Source of the DNA: Polytrichum commune
Lineage: Eukaryota; Streptophyta; Polytrichopsida; Polytrichales; Polytrichaceae
Length of the DNA: 64,000 nucleotides
Assembly (NCBI GenBank): GCA_950295325.1
Contig: OX485805.1
Coordinates: 47,826,758-47,890,757, forward strand
Reading direction: 5' to 3'
Part shown: positions 46,441 to 58,196 of the stretch, piece by piece
Layout: every line of letters starts with the position of its first letter
Position numbering within the stretch: position 1 is the stretch's first letter
Notes under the pieces: generated by a model
What the model saw: only the letters and a program-made list of their open reading frames with translations
What the model was told of the DNA's origin: nothing
Databases searched by the model: none
Translations under genes and position numbers: made by a program

Positions 46441-46790
46441 GTAGGATGAGCGACGGCAGCGCAAGAGGAAGGTGGCTATGGTGGCTATGGTGGGGAAGAA
46501 GAAGCTGGGCGCAGAGTGCATTTCCTTGCCAGGATCATGGCCAGATTTTCATAAGACACAGTCGCCCAAACTTGGTGATACCTCTGGGCCCGAATTCTTG
46601 GGAAGATACCCTCTACTTTAGCTGTTACTTGTCCTATATAAAGGATCTGTATTCGCTGGAGCTCTGCCGTCCTTGCACTGTTCTGCGTTTGAGTTATGCA
46701 AGCGTTGGGCATCTAATATAAGCCCTGGCCCTACCTTCATGGGTTGCAAAGTCCACGTCCCTAAATACCGACACCTGGACATTGGACTCA
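46441..46790. repeat. Dispersed repeat R2 (copy 3)
   Basis: It matches 11880-12224 and adjoins a fold-back arm in the same order as there. Confidence 0.55.
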
Positions 46791-48440
46791 ATTTCAGCGG
46801 GCCTTCAACCTCCCCCTCCGAGCTTCTCAGGGGAGGTAGATACGGGCAGGGGCAACCCTCCCAAAAGATATCAAGATTTTCTAGACCTGATCAAAAACTT
46901 CTGTCCGCCTTACCTGATTTCAAAAAAAATAATTGTCCTTGCATTCTTGAAGGTTACTTGTTCACAAATTCCATATTGAGTACACTTCATCTTCAAGGTT
47001 TAAAATCTAATATGTGTGTGTGTGTGTGTGTGTGTGTGTATACTTCCACTTAATAAAGTAACCATTGATTGGGATTTCATTTCGGAAGTGAAATCATCAA
47101 TAAAGCATGTAATTAACTTGGAAGTCGAAAATATGACAAAACCCTCATTAGCATTGGGGTCATAACTTTTGTGACTTACCATTAAAAAGGTCTTTGTCAT
47201 TCAGGGACCACGGGCCTTGGCTTGGTGGTTAGGGCTCATGGCCCCCAATGAGGAGGTTGTGGGTTCTATTCCCCATGCCGGCGTGGTGCTCACCACCTTA
47301 GTCCACCCAACTATGGTGGGGGGTCCTTGGACCTTGTTATATGGGTACCTCAAAGCCCTTTGGGGGGATACCATGTCCGGTATCTTCAAGGCACTAGTGG
47401 CTAGCTAGGAACTATAGTGTCCATCCTCGAAAGGGGAGAGTAGTATTGTCCCATGTCCCCTTGTCCAGTGGGCATCGGGTCATTGGCATTACGAATGGAC
47501 ACTTTATTCACGCCGGCCCCTTGCTAAAAAGGGACCGGAGTTTCTCTTTCTTTCTTTGTCATTCTAAAATGGAAGGGACTACAAATACTATTTTATTTCT
47601 AGTATGTTTATTTTATAATAGTTCAGGTTAATACCTTCTACTCTCACAAAGTATGCATACACATTTCAACTAATTTCATGTGATTGAATGTAATTAAGTC
47701 TAAATAACCGTATTAGAAGATAATTGAGCGCTAGGCCTAGGTTTCTACAAGTATATGTACACATTCCAAACAAGTGTAATTAAGCACATCATTCCTCGTA
47801 TCTGAATTAATCATGATTAATTCCAGTTTGTTATTATATAATTAATTAGGCTTAATCAATTTTGTTAGCATACTTCTTGATTTAATTTAATTTAATTTAA
47901 TTGGGATTAATTAGACTTAATTACATTCAATCACACTTAATTAGTTTGAATGTGTATGAATATTGTGTGAAAGTAGAAGGTATTACCTTAAACTATTATA
48001 GAATAAACATACTAAAAATAAATAAACTATGAATTTTAGTTCCATTTTAGAATGACAAAGACCCTTTCAAGGATAAGTCACAAAAACTATAGCCTTAATG
48101 CTAATGAGGGTTTTGTAATGTTTTTGGCTTCCAAGTTGATTACATGTTTTATTGACGGTTGCATATCGAAAATAAAATCCCGGTGAATTGCTCATTTACT
48201 CAATGGAAGTGAATAAAATATATTGGGTTTTGGACCTTGAAGGTGAAGTGCACTCAATATGAGATTTGTGAATAAGTGGGCTTTAAGAATGCAAGGGCAA
48301 TGGTTTTTTCGAAGTCGGGTGGAACGGGCAGAAGTTTTCGGTCGGGTCCAAAATTTCTTGATTTCTTTTTGGAGGGCTGCCCCTGCCCAGATCTACCTTC
48401 CCCAAAAAGCTCGTAAGGGGAGGTTGAACGCCGACCCTAA
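46790..48440. mobile_element. Fold-back element E5 (with nested SINE)
   Basis: Left arm 46790-47200 plus 47553-47580, AT core 47580-48050, right arm about 48050-48440. A TG run at 47011-47039 marks the left arm only. A SINE sits in the left arm. Confidence 0.62.
47203..47552 (+). mobile_element. tRNA-derived SINE, full length
   Basis: Pol III box A (TGGCTTGGTGG, 47218-47228) and box B (GGTTCTATTCC, 47262-47272) are spaced as in a tRNA. The 3' end has a CTTT tail. The flanks carry a 12-bp direct repeat, tctttgtcattc (47191-47202 and 47553-47564), absent from uninterrupted host copies. It encodes nothing and would depend on a LINE reverse transcriptase. Confidence 0.88.
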
Positions 48441-50781
48441 ATTTATGGTGCTCCTTCCAAATTGTCTGTACATATGATCTACTCGGGAGTCCTAGGGTTT
48501 CCAAGTTCTCCCTACGTTGTGGCTGTGGGTTTTGTTTTGGCTTGAGATGTTGGTGTTGCCATAGAATTTGCTATGAGAAAGAGTTTAGATTTTGGTTTAG
48601 AGTATTGGAGTGGCTGGAGGTTTTATTGTCATTGATAGCTTGGTTGGTGGGTTAGAGTAATCTTGTGGCTTAAGGTTCTTTTGTGGTTGAGAGTCCAATT
48701 TTGTGCTATGGATTTAGATCATACCCTCATGTTTATGTCGTGCATATGATCATGTTGAGTTAAACACTATTATTTGAGCTCAACAAAGAGGTCTTCCATT
48801 CAATTTAGTTCGTATTTGTGTGCATTGAGGTTTTTACCAATGTTGGGTGGGTAGTTGATTTTGTTACTAACTTCTAGTTCCACTTTTCACAAAAAAATCT
48901 AGAAGCAAAGAACCTTTGGTTTTCAGGTTTTGAGAGTTTTTATAATATATGAACCTTTGGTCCTGTTTATTTTTAAAAAAAATTCAAAGATCCGACAAAG
49001 AACCAATGGTTTTTTAGAAGGTTTTTTGATTGGGTTTTGATTTTAAACAATCACATGTATGAATAAAGTGCAGCTATTTGAAGTTTTAAGAACCATAATT
49101 ATAATTTAAAGAATCACCTTGATACATGGGTTTAGGGTTTAGGAATATGGGGTTGACCTCCAAAGAGCAATTCAAACTCTTGTGTCCAATAGATAATCAC
49201 GACTCAGACACATGAATGGGAAATTGATACGTCTTTGCAATGGTCATACACCTGTCGTATATGCATAGCCAATATTAAGTATGTGAGGGGTGCAAACTAA
49301 CCCATGCCAAATGAATAAATCGTAGATCAAATAATGCAAAACATAAATTAATTTATGTATCTAATAAATTGATAAGTACTTCAAATAAATTCCTAATTCC
49401 AAATGCTATAAGAATAAGCTAGATAGACCACAAATATGATCACCATCTTCATGCATTTGTAGTAAGGATTCCATTACATAGTTAGGTGAATAGGTGTAGA
49501 AGTATAATTATGATGTGATTTTAATTGTATATTATAAATTGAAAATAAAAATTAACTTAAATATTGTATTCTAAATACGAATAAATTGTACTCCTTTGAA
49601 AATACCTCATAAGCTTTCATGTATCACCACTCATGGTCGGTTTCTTTGATTTAAATAACTTAATCATATGGTACCATGGATGTCTCTTTATTTTGTCATA
49701 AAATAATAAATTTCCCCTAAATGTTTGGCATGTGTCATGCTCACAATTGCTAAGACCATTTGTATCCCACGTGAAAATTACATTCCGACATAGGTAAAGA
49801 TGAAATAGTAAGCCCTCTACAATGTATAAGATACTAACCACAAAATAGAATGGCCATATGGATGACACCACATGATCAATATGTCAAACACAAGAGTCAA
49901 TCATGTATGGGTAAGGGTATCAAATTTACAACTACAAGTCACGAGGTCTATACCAATGGGAGCATTTAGACCTAGTCTCCATCCAATTATGAGTACACAT
50001 GAATGATACTAGCTTGAACCCAAGTCGCTCCAATCCGTTGCACCCCTACATATGAATTAATATCTCGGATGAACCAAACGTTGTGCACCCATGCATCCAT
50101 GCACCCATGCCGGTGTTTACCTACCATACGCATGTATGCCCATGCCCATGATCATGATCATAACCCCCCACCCCCAAATGACCTGCCACGATGCCACGAT
50201 GCCCCCATGTACACCTTTTGCCTAATTAGTGTGCCAAGGTTACCATTTGGAGCTACTCATTGTCATAACTTTATACTGATATTATCATTATTTACCAACT
50301 GAGTTATATCATATTCTTCACTGTGCATACCAACCACTTATATTGTTTGGATAAAAAAAAAATCTCATTAAAAAAATACTTAGCAATGCATAACTTCAAA
50401 TGATAACCCACACTAATTAGACAAAAATTGTAGCTTTAAGAAAAGGAGGCAAAAAGTCGTTTTAAGTTGATAGTCATGCATGCTTTCTCCTATCGCCCAT
50501 GCCATGTCGTCACCTTAGCTGCACGCCCGTCACCTCCCCCTAGTTTCCCCACCATGCCTAGCTTTTGCACGTGTAGTACCCACCTTTCTACATTTGTTTC
50601 CTTTTTTGTGACATGGTTATTTCGGAAAAGAGTATTTGACATGTATCCCTTTTTCTTTGAAAAACTAGTTGGACATGTGTTCAAGATCTTCCGTAAACTC
50701 CGACTGTCACAAGCTTGTTTGAAGTGTGGGGAGTGAATCTCCAATGCTATATCTTACATGTATTGGTATGATACAGAAGTA
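48441..50781. other. Intergenic DNA, nothing recognised
   Basis: A G/T-rich stretch (about 48500-48770) followed by AT-rich DNA. No gene is supported. Confidence 0.5.
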
Positions 50782-51006
50782 CACCCTAACCTTGATAATG
50801 TCACACCCTCCGTTTCACCAAAAAGTGTGATATAAACAAGGTGTGACATACTTGATAATGTCACATTTTGTGCATAATGTGATATTATCAAAAAATATGT
50901 AGAAAATCAAAATATAATTACAATTTTTTTTAAATAACAAATACGAGACTTCAATGTTTTTGAATGTAAAATCTAATTCAAAATTGTGAATAACAACAAG
51001 AGCACA

Positions 51007-52315
51007 TCATAATGTATCATTGAGATCAGGTAAAGACCTCTCACTAGAGACAAAGAAGCTTCTAATGTCACATTGTTTTGTTGATGTTAAATGTGCAACA
51101 CCAATTCTAATGAGTTTGTCATAGATTTTTTCCATTTCTAATAACTCATGAGTGCTGAAAATTTGAGAACCTTGGCTAGCCATAAAATTCAAAACATCTT
51201 TAGCATATTTTTGTGCATCGCTTAGCTTCATTACTTTAGACTCATCATCATTGCTATCAACAATCAATGGGTCCACTTCCATGGAATCAAGAACCTGTTC
51301 ACCATCTTGCACTAATTGCACAAGCTCCTCAGTAGAAAATTCCACCTCAAGATCATCTTCACCTTCCATGTTTATGTACTCCAAAGGACAAAGCTTTTCT
51401 ACAGGCTTGCCTTCAACATCCAAACCCAAATTTAATGCGGCGATGAGTCTACCCAATTCCAAAGTTGCTTCCTCCATTTTGGACTTCATACGTTCATCAA
51501 GATTGTTTATATCTGCATTCCACTCTGCATGCAATATGGCGGACTTTCTCCAACAATTTCTAATGGTTTGATCATCTAATTCATGCCATGTTGCCACACA
51601 CCATAGCATAGCTTGAAATACATCAACATTCAATTTCCCCAAATCTTCATTTGAGTTGTTATCAATTTGTTGCAAAGTCCAGGCAACAAGCTTGCGCTTA
51701 GAGCATCCTCAGTCGGTCTAGGTAAAGCTCACTACAAACCAAGACCTATCTTGCTTAAAATTGCTCAAAATTTAGAGGGAGTGCACCAAATCTTGCTTAA
51801 AATGGACAGATCCTCCCACACTCCCTCTAAATGTCAAAAATTTGGAGGGAGTGTGGGAGGATCTTTCCATTTTAAAGCAAGATTTGGTGCACTCCCTCTA
51901 AATTTTGAAAATGTGGTGTTTTCAATGAGGGATTTCACCTACGTCAAATTTTTACAATTCTTTTTTCTTGAGAAATATCTCACGTTTATTTAGGTGTGCT
52001 TCTAATGATGGTAATTTCAGTTTCTAATTTTAGGTCAGTCAAAAGATAGGTTTTGGTTTGCAGTGAGCTTTACCTAGACCGACTGAGGATGCTCTTATAG
52101 CACATTTTGAATGCTGCAATCACTCCTTGATCCAAAGGTTGAACAACTGAAGTCACATTTGGTGGAAGGAACAAGATAGTGATATGGGAGAGTACAAAAG
52201 CATTAAATCCATCTATAACTTTCTTGACCTCACCATGAATATCATGGCTTCCTACATTATCCATAATAATGCAAATCAACTTCCACCTCACAATGCAATT
52301 CTCTGAAAATGCCAC
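51007..52315 (-). pseudogene. Tigger-type transposase remnant, split by a MITE
   Basis: 52315 to 52098 encodes part of the DDE domain: IIMDNVGSH (second Asp) and FLPPNVTSVVQPLDQGVI (third Asp). The frame resumes at about 51697 as RKLVAWTLQQIDNN and runs to 51007 with an acid-rich C-terminal region. A 394-bp MITE interrupts the two. The N-terminal CENP-B-like DNA-binding part and the first catalytic Asp region are absent, so the element is not autonomous. Confidence 0.8.
51701..52094. mobile_element. Tourist-like (PIF/Harbinger) MITE in the transposase
   Basis: A 394-bp insert with about 48-bp inverted ends beginning GAGCATCCTCAGTCGGTCTA. TTA target duplications lie at 51698-51700 and 52095-52097. 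An inner hairpin (about 51767-51908) has arms of about 65 nt. Confidence 0.9.
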
Positions 52316-52851
52316 AGAATGAATGCCAGCAGTTTAAGTTTGAAATAGAGAAATCAATTACAAGGTCTTCAACACCGAACTGATTCAACAAGCCTCAAAG
52401 CTTCAAAAGTACCATTTAGGAAGAAACCTTGTGGATGTAGTAGTTTGTTGAGGAGAGCGGCAAGAAGATGAAGGGCAGAGCGGTGTGTGGAGCGGCGAGA
52501 GGAGAGAGCATACGATGCAGGCGAAGCTGCGAGAAGTTGATCTGCGAGAGAAACCGTTGCTTCTTCGGCACATGAGATTCAAGATTCAAGAACCCAAGAT
52601 TCAAGCGGAAGCAGGTGAAGATGCCGACGTCATCCATAGAATTTGTTGTCCATCCGGCCTTTTTTCATCCATGTTACTTGTTATTATCACACTTACACTA
52701 CAAATTTTGAAAAAAAATGTGACATTATCAAGGGTGATAGTGATAATAACGAGGGAGTTTTACACTATGGAAATCGGTTTCAAACTTTTAGGTGACAATA
52801 TCAAGGTGTTCTATTAACAAGTGTGATAATATCAAGGTTAGGGTGTATCAG

Positions 52852-52958
52852 CATGGCGTCATAGGAATGACAGTGGATTCTGCCTGGTATGAGCCTCTTC
52901 AAAATAACTCTGTAGATCGCAATGCGTCGAACAGGGCCATGGAATTTGAGCTTGGCTG
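52852..52958 (+). pseudogene. GH1 beta-glucosidase-like exon (fragment 1)
   Basis: It reads HGVIGMTVDSAWYEPLQ... RAMEFELGW before donor CTG|GTGAGT. This is the GH1 segment with the D.WYEP and A..F.LGW motifs of plant beta-glucosidases. It lies 6 bp from the end of the Tigger element. A TCAG just before it could be the acceptor. Upstream exons with the TxNEP acid/base motif were not found. Confidence 0.75.
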
Positions 52959-53087
52959 GTGAGTGTTCAGTTCTTTAAATTGTTCTCGGTATCAGGTCAT
53001 GCTTTATGCTTTTGTGCGCTTCAACTGCATTTATACATATCTATACTAAGTTAATCCAAGAATTTTCACATGGTGTCACTGCTGTAG

Positions 53088-53287
53088 GTTTCTGGATCCC
53101 ATTTTCTTTGGGGAATATCCCAAATCAATGCAGCTGGGCCTGGAAACACGGTTGCCTCGATTCACAGCTGAAGAAAAGGACTGGATCAAAGGTTCTTACG
53201 ATTTTGTAGGATTCAACCATTGCACATCACAGTATGCCACAGTCGACAAATCAAGTGCTTCTAACGATAATCATGTGACCTTCACCC
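53088..53287 (+). pseudogene. GH1 beta-glucosidase-like exon (fragment 2)
   Basis: A 129-bp GT-AG intron precedes it, and the join gives GWFLDPIFFGEYPKSM in frame. It continues RLPRFTAEEKDWIKGSYDFV and GFNHCTS, as in plant GH1, with Cys in place of the usual Tyr of NHYTS. It ends at donor CCC|GTAAGT. Confidence 0.8.
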
Positions 53288-53337
53288 GTAAGTGCATTCC
53301 TCACTCCTACTTAATGTAGATGGGTCTTGACTACTAA

Positions 53338-53760
53338 GGGTGAGTTTACATGTCGGTCGCGTGCCCACCAGATTCTAGTGTGAATAAGAGCAAACATGCC
53401 CAAATGTAGAGGGAATCTGGTGGGGTAGGGTTCGTATGGTGGCCATTAGCTACTCCCATCTTCTCAAATCCAGGTCCATCTACTAACCTCCTCCTCCCGG
53501 TTACCAAGGATGGAGTTCAAGACCAACATTGGTTCTCTTGAGTCTTCAACCAATCTCAATCCTTCAGTGACCGGCACTTGTAGGTTAAAGATTCTTTAAT
53601 GGGCGCATGGAAATCTAGCGGCCCGTGTCCACGGCCCTTCACATTCTAGCGGGCTGTGAGATTGTGGTTGGGTGATGGCTTGTGCTTAACTGCATGTGAC
53701 ACCTCCGACCCACTATTATCTAGAACCTAGTGGGTGCGCGGCCTACATGGGAATTCACCC
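53338..53760. mobile_element. Harbinger-type MITE in the GH1 intron
   Basis: 423 bp with imperfect inverted ends GGGTGAGTTTACATGT and GGGTGAATTCCCATGT (about 40 bp in all). TAA duplications lie at 53335-53337 and 53761-53763. It is non-coding. Confidence 0.78.
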
Positions 53761-53907
53761 TAAGTAGTTACTTTTTCCGATTTTCCCATTTATCCTAGAA
53801 TATGAGACATGTGGTAAATACATGATAGTTAGTAAATCCCAATTGAGGTTGTGGCCACTTTCCTCATGATATTTGGAGCTCATATGAATATCTTTGTCAA
53901 TGTTGGT

Positions 53908-55660
53908 TGTGAGGCCAAACCCCCCACCCTTAAGCGTCCGTAGTCCGAGTAGTGGGTTTAGGCTCACATTCCTCCGCGGTATTGGATTTGGACTTGGATG
54001 AGTCCATAGTGCAAGGTTCACCCTTCAAGTGGTCTTGGATTTAACTGGAATTTCACTTTTAACAACTCAATGTACGATTTCAATACGTATGTGGAGAATG
54101 CACAAGTTAATTATTTAACCTCCTTATGCTCGGGTGCTATTTTGTCTTTGTTTGCTTCTAACGTCCACCCAGCTTCTTAGCTTCTAACTAAACAAACCCA
54201 GCTCCTTCATAAACCCAGCTCCTTCATGAACCCAGCTCCTTAGCTTCTAACTAAACAAACCCAGGTCCTTCATAAACCCAGCTCTTTACTTTCTAACTAA
54301 ACAAACCCAGCTCCTTCATAAACCCAGCTCCTTCATGAACCCAGCTCCTTAGCTTCTAACTAAACAAACCCAGGTCCTTCATAAACCCAGCTCTTTACTT
54401 TCTAACTAAACAAACCCAGCTCCTTCATAAACCCAGCTCCTTCATGAACCCACAACTTTGTAGTTGTAATCCCCAACTACCTCACTAATTATTCAAGCCC
54501 TTAACTAATCTTCCTACCTAATTTCCCTAATTCTACTAACAACCCCTTTCTAATCACACAATTCTTCTCTAATCCTAAAATCCTAGAGAGGAGAGGGGGA
54601 GAGAGAATTTCCTAACTTCACTAAGACTAACTAATCCACACAAGTATATTTTTGCACTCATCACAACATCAAGTGCTCAACTCTTAAACATGGAACTTGC
54701 AACCACGTGTATTCAAAACATGAACTTTAAGTACCACAAATTGGAATCATGAATTAACTTTAAAATCCTTCACGTCAACACTAATTCTACCAAGAGGTCA
54801 AGCCCTCTTCAAGGCTAACAAGCCTTGGCTCTCAAACTAAAAACTAAGCACACACATGTGCTCCAATATGGCTTCCCACACCCACACTTATAACTCGTGG
54901 GGTGCCTTGGAGCACAAAGGAAAGAGAGGATGAGTGAGGAAAGAATGAGGGATTATATAGTAAGCTTGAGGGGGTGAGCACCCTCAAGGCTCACGATAAG
55001 CCCTTGAGATTTCCTCCTACTTAGTAGGCGCCAATCCTATCTTCTAAGCCTTCCTCCCTCAAATGATCAACAAGGATCCTAATTCGAACATTTAACTAGC
55101 CTTGGCTTTCTACCTACCACACTTTACCAAACTTGGGATGCTTCAACCCAAACTTAGCATCCTTCGCTTTCCGCCGCCATAACTTTCTCCCCTTACTTTC
55201 CCAAATCGTCGCTCACCACTTAATTCAAACCACGATGCTTAACTCGTGATTTGATTGGTGCTTTGAGAATTTGCTTATCCTCCACCTTGCATTCTTCCTT
55301 GGGCCTTCCCCATTAAGTGGCCATGATGAGGTGGTCCACTTGTGCGCTCCATGTGATCCTCCATTCATCCCAATTCGAATGCACTTGCCTCTTGAGTCAC
55401 TTTGGTTGTCTCCATCCATTTGTACTAGCCTACTCACTAACTACTCAATCCAAGTTCTCCTTACCTATCCTCAATCACTCAAATCCTTCCGAAGGTAAAA
55501 ACACAATAACAACTCACATCCTAGCCTCTTACAACATGGTACTTCTAAGGCTAACATTTCACTCTTTTTATATTTTTGTGAAGTAACATGCTACTTCAAA
55601 GTGCATCAACTAACGTTTCAAGGGTCTAAGACTAAATGTGGGCACCCTTTTGGGCTCACA
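53908..55660. mobile_element. Solo LTR (about 1.75 kb)
   Basis: It starts TGTGAGGCC and ends GGGCTCACA (short inverted TG..CA ends) and is flanked by a 5-bp duplication, ttggt (53903-53907, 55661-55665). No gag or pol frame was seen inside. The ends and 5-bp duplication are the marks of an LTR retrotransposon reduced by LTR-LTR recombination; a non-coding element of another kind is the alternative. Confidence 0.72.
54176..54450. repeat. 109-bp tandem repeat (about 2.5 copies) inside the LTR
   Basis: agctccttcataaaccc recurs at about 54200, 54309 and 54418, a spacing of 109 bp. Each unit contains shorter related sub-repeats (cccagctcctt). Confidence 0.85.
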
Positions 55661-55815
55661 TTGGTTTGGTATGTGTTCTTGGAACCGCATAAAAAACCAT
55701 ACACCACTTAAATATAGGTGTCTGATTAAGAAAAGTAACCAAATAAGGGTTGTCTACCTAAGTTGCTGGGATTTTTATTTTTTCCATAGGGATTATCACT
55801 CAAGTTTCTTCCACA

Positions 55816-55850
55816 TAGAAGGTGATTGCCCCATCGGAGTGCAAGCATGG
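55816..55850 (+). pseudogene. Possible GH1 exon (fragment 3)
   Basis: After CACATAG the frame reads GDCPIGVQA, close to the G.PIG..A segment that precedes SEWL in GH1 enzymes. The 3' end merges with a TIR-like sequence at 55839, so the donor is unclear. Confidence 0.4.
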
Positions 55851-56444
55851 TAAAGTGGACCAAAAAATTACTCCAGTATACTAAAATCATCATTTTTTTG
55901 GTCAAAGGCCTAAAAATAGTAGCAAAGCGTTATTCAAATTGGAATTTTATTTATAATGACCTCTATTGTTGTGTTAAATATTCAAATGTAGAATATCAAG
56001 TTGAGATCTTCAATACTTAGCATCAAAAGTGATGCTCAAAGCAAATGGTTGAGTCTGGTTCTGAACGTAGATTTCATGACCTTACTTATTTTGAAGTTGC
56101 AAAATTTTTACATTCCTTGAATTCATTATCCACTTGAGGGCGCCATCACAAAAGTTTGTAGAACACCATCAATTTAATGTAAATTTATCATTTTAAACAA
56201 ATTTTGGATAGTCACTTGTTCAATATCACCTACTTGCACACCACTTGCACCGTCTTTTGAAACATGTAGACTTTTCTTGAAATTTTTTTGGTCATCATAA
56301 ATTGCTCGGCTTTGTAGATCAATATGTTTTTAAAATGTCTATGATTTCTTTCTTCACACGATTCAAAGTTATTGTATAGTTTTGAATCACTTTCACTGAA
56401 CACTAAGCAGGGATTAGGAGTTGTCCACTTTACCGTGCTTGCAC
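55839..56444. mobile_element. Candidate TIR element (606 bp)
   Basis: The ends gtgcaagcatggtaaagtgg and the inverted ...ccactttaccgtgcttgcac match with one change. No target duplication was found, so the class is open. Confidence 0.5.
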
Positions 56445-56745
56445 CCACCTAAAGATGTGATCTAATATTTTATGATCAACTTTTTGTTGAAGTGTCTCAA
56501 TGTATTTCTTTTCTATACTAACGTCCACTTTATGTGTACTGATATGCTATTGGGTGTTATGATGTGCAGTGAAATGAAATGGGACTCTCATTGGCCCTCA
56601 TGTGCTTTAATATCTCAGATTATGTAATTTAAACATTGCATCGCCTTGTCAAATATCATCAAACCAAAAATGGACAAGTGTACACAAACAATTTCACTAG
56701 TTATTTGAAGTTTTTATCCGCCCCCCCAAATGTATGTGATCGCAG

Positions 56746-56848
56746 GCAGCTTCAGAATGGCTCCATGTGGTGCCCTATGGGATGCGAAAAAGCCTCGCGT
56801 GGATTCGAGTTCGGTATAACAATCCAATTGTTTATATCACAGAAAATG
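56746..56848 (+). pseudogene. GH1 beta-glucosidase-like exon with ITENG motif (fragment 4)
   Basis: After acceptor TCGCAG the frame reads [20 protein letters not shown] then [18 protein letters not shown] carries the catalytic nucleophile Glu of GH1. Earlier and later exons are missing from the window, so this is a scattered, probably dead gene; a gene with very long TE-filled introns remains possible. Confidence 0.75.
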
Positions 56849-56849
56849 G

Positions 56850-57330
56850 TCAAATAATCACCTTTCTAACAAGCATCATCTCATCGTGCTACCAATTGCA
56901 ATTCATAATGATTGTCTTTTCAATTTAAAGAATCAGAGAACACTATATTCGTTAATTCGGGATTTTTTGGGCATTTTGAGACATTTACAAATAGAAGAAC
57001 ATGGATAAAATGACACAAATATTGGAGATTGTTGTAATATGCAAATACTTTGAAGCGGGTGTTCATATCAAGGAACCAATAAAGAACTCATATCGAGATG
57101 GTTTAGGTAGGACAATCCAAACATTAGATCATATTGAAGGGGAAATCATATGACACTTATATTATTGTAAATAAAATATACAACGTATGGCATGTAAATT
57201 AAATAGCATGATAACACCACACATCCATTGGATAGTGCAACCCAAAATCATCTTGCCTATGGCCCAAAACCCTATGCCTACTATGGCCTATCTAGCCTTG
57301 GAGATAGCATTTTTTTTTTGCAACGGATTT
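56850..57330. other. Spacer before the locus C tail, nothing recognised
   Basis: AT-rich, with no supported gene. LRR sequence begins at about 57330. Confidence 0.5.
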
Positions 57331-58196
57331 TCAATGCCGACGTGTTTGGATACTGAGCTCCTCCAGGGCTACGAGGTTGCTTACTCCAACAGGGAACTCC
57401 TCCAAAGCGTGACATGCAAATATGCGCAGTATTTTCAGTTTCGTAAAGTTGCCAAAGCTTTCCGGGATCGTTTTCAATGCCCGACATCTCCCAAAATTGA
57501 GCTCCTCCAGGGCTACGAGGTTGCTTACTCCAACAGGGAACTCCTCCAAAGCCTCACATTCACATATGTGCAGTATTTTTAGTTTCGTCAAGTTGCCAAA
57601 GCTTTCCGGGATCCTTTTCAATGCCCGACATGTCCCAAAATTGACCTCCTCCAATGCTACGAGGTTGCTTACTCCAACATGTAACTCCTCCAAAGCCTCA
57701 CATTTACATATGCGCACTATTTTTAGTTTCGTCAAGTTGCCAAAGTTTTCCGGGATCATTTTCAATGCCGGCCCGACATCTTGCGAAATGGAGCTCCTCC
57801 TAGGCAGCAAGGTTGCTTACTCCAACAGGGAACTCCTCCAAAGCCTCGCATTCAGACATATACAACATTTTCAGTCTTGTCAAGTTGCCAAAGCTCTCCG
57901 GGATCGTTTTCACTCCCCGACATCTCCCAAAATTGAGCTCCTCCAACGCTACGAGGTTGCTTACTCCAACACGGAACTCCTCCAATGCCTCACATTCAAA
58001 CATGCGCAATATTTTTAGTTTCGTCAAGTTGCCAAAGCTTTCGGGGATCGTTTTCAATGCCCGACATCTTGCGAAATGGAGCTCTTCCACGGCTACAAGG
58101 TTGCTTACTCGAATAGGGAGTCTTCCAAAGCATCCCATTTAGACATGTACAACATTTTCAGTATTGTCTAGTTGCCAAAGCTTTCCGGGATTCTTT
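57331..58196 (-). pseudogene. Decayed LRR tail downstream of locus C
   Basis: About six 144-bp units in two broken frames (57810-57331 and 58138-57800). The part 57692-58196 matches 1-505 of locus A. The array peters out at about 57330, which may be the original end. Confidence 0.85.

Larger units (their letters stand above)
50782..52845 (-). mobile_element. Tigger/pogo-family DNA transposon, degraded
   Basis: 2064 bp with inverted ends CACCCTAACCTTGATAATGT and the matching right end. TA lies at both flanks (50780-50781, 52846-52847), as in Tc1/mariner-pogo elements. It holds a broken minus-strand transposase and a nested Tourist MITE. The insertion lies right against a GH1 exon. Confidence 0.85.
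53790..55790. repeat. Dispersed repeat R3, split by a solo LTR
   Basis: Halves at 53790-53907 and 55661-55790 match the continuous copy 21290-21650. Confidence 0.55.

Noticed and set aside
47203..47280. A functional tRNA gene
   Set aside because: Boxes A and B are present, but no cloverleaf closes and the unit has SINE tail and target duplications.
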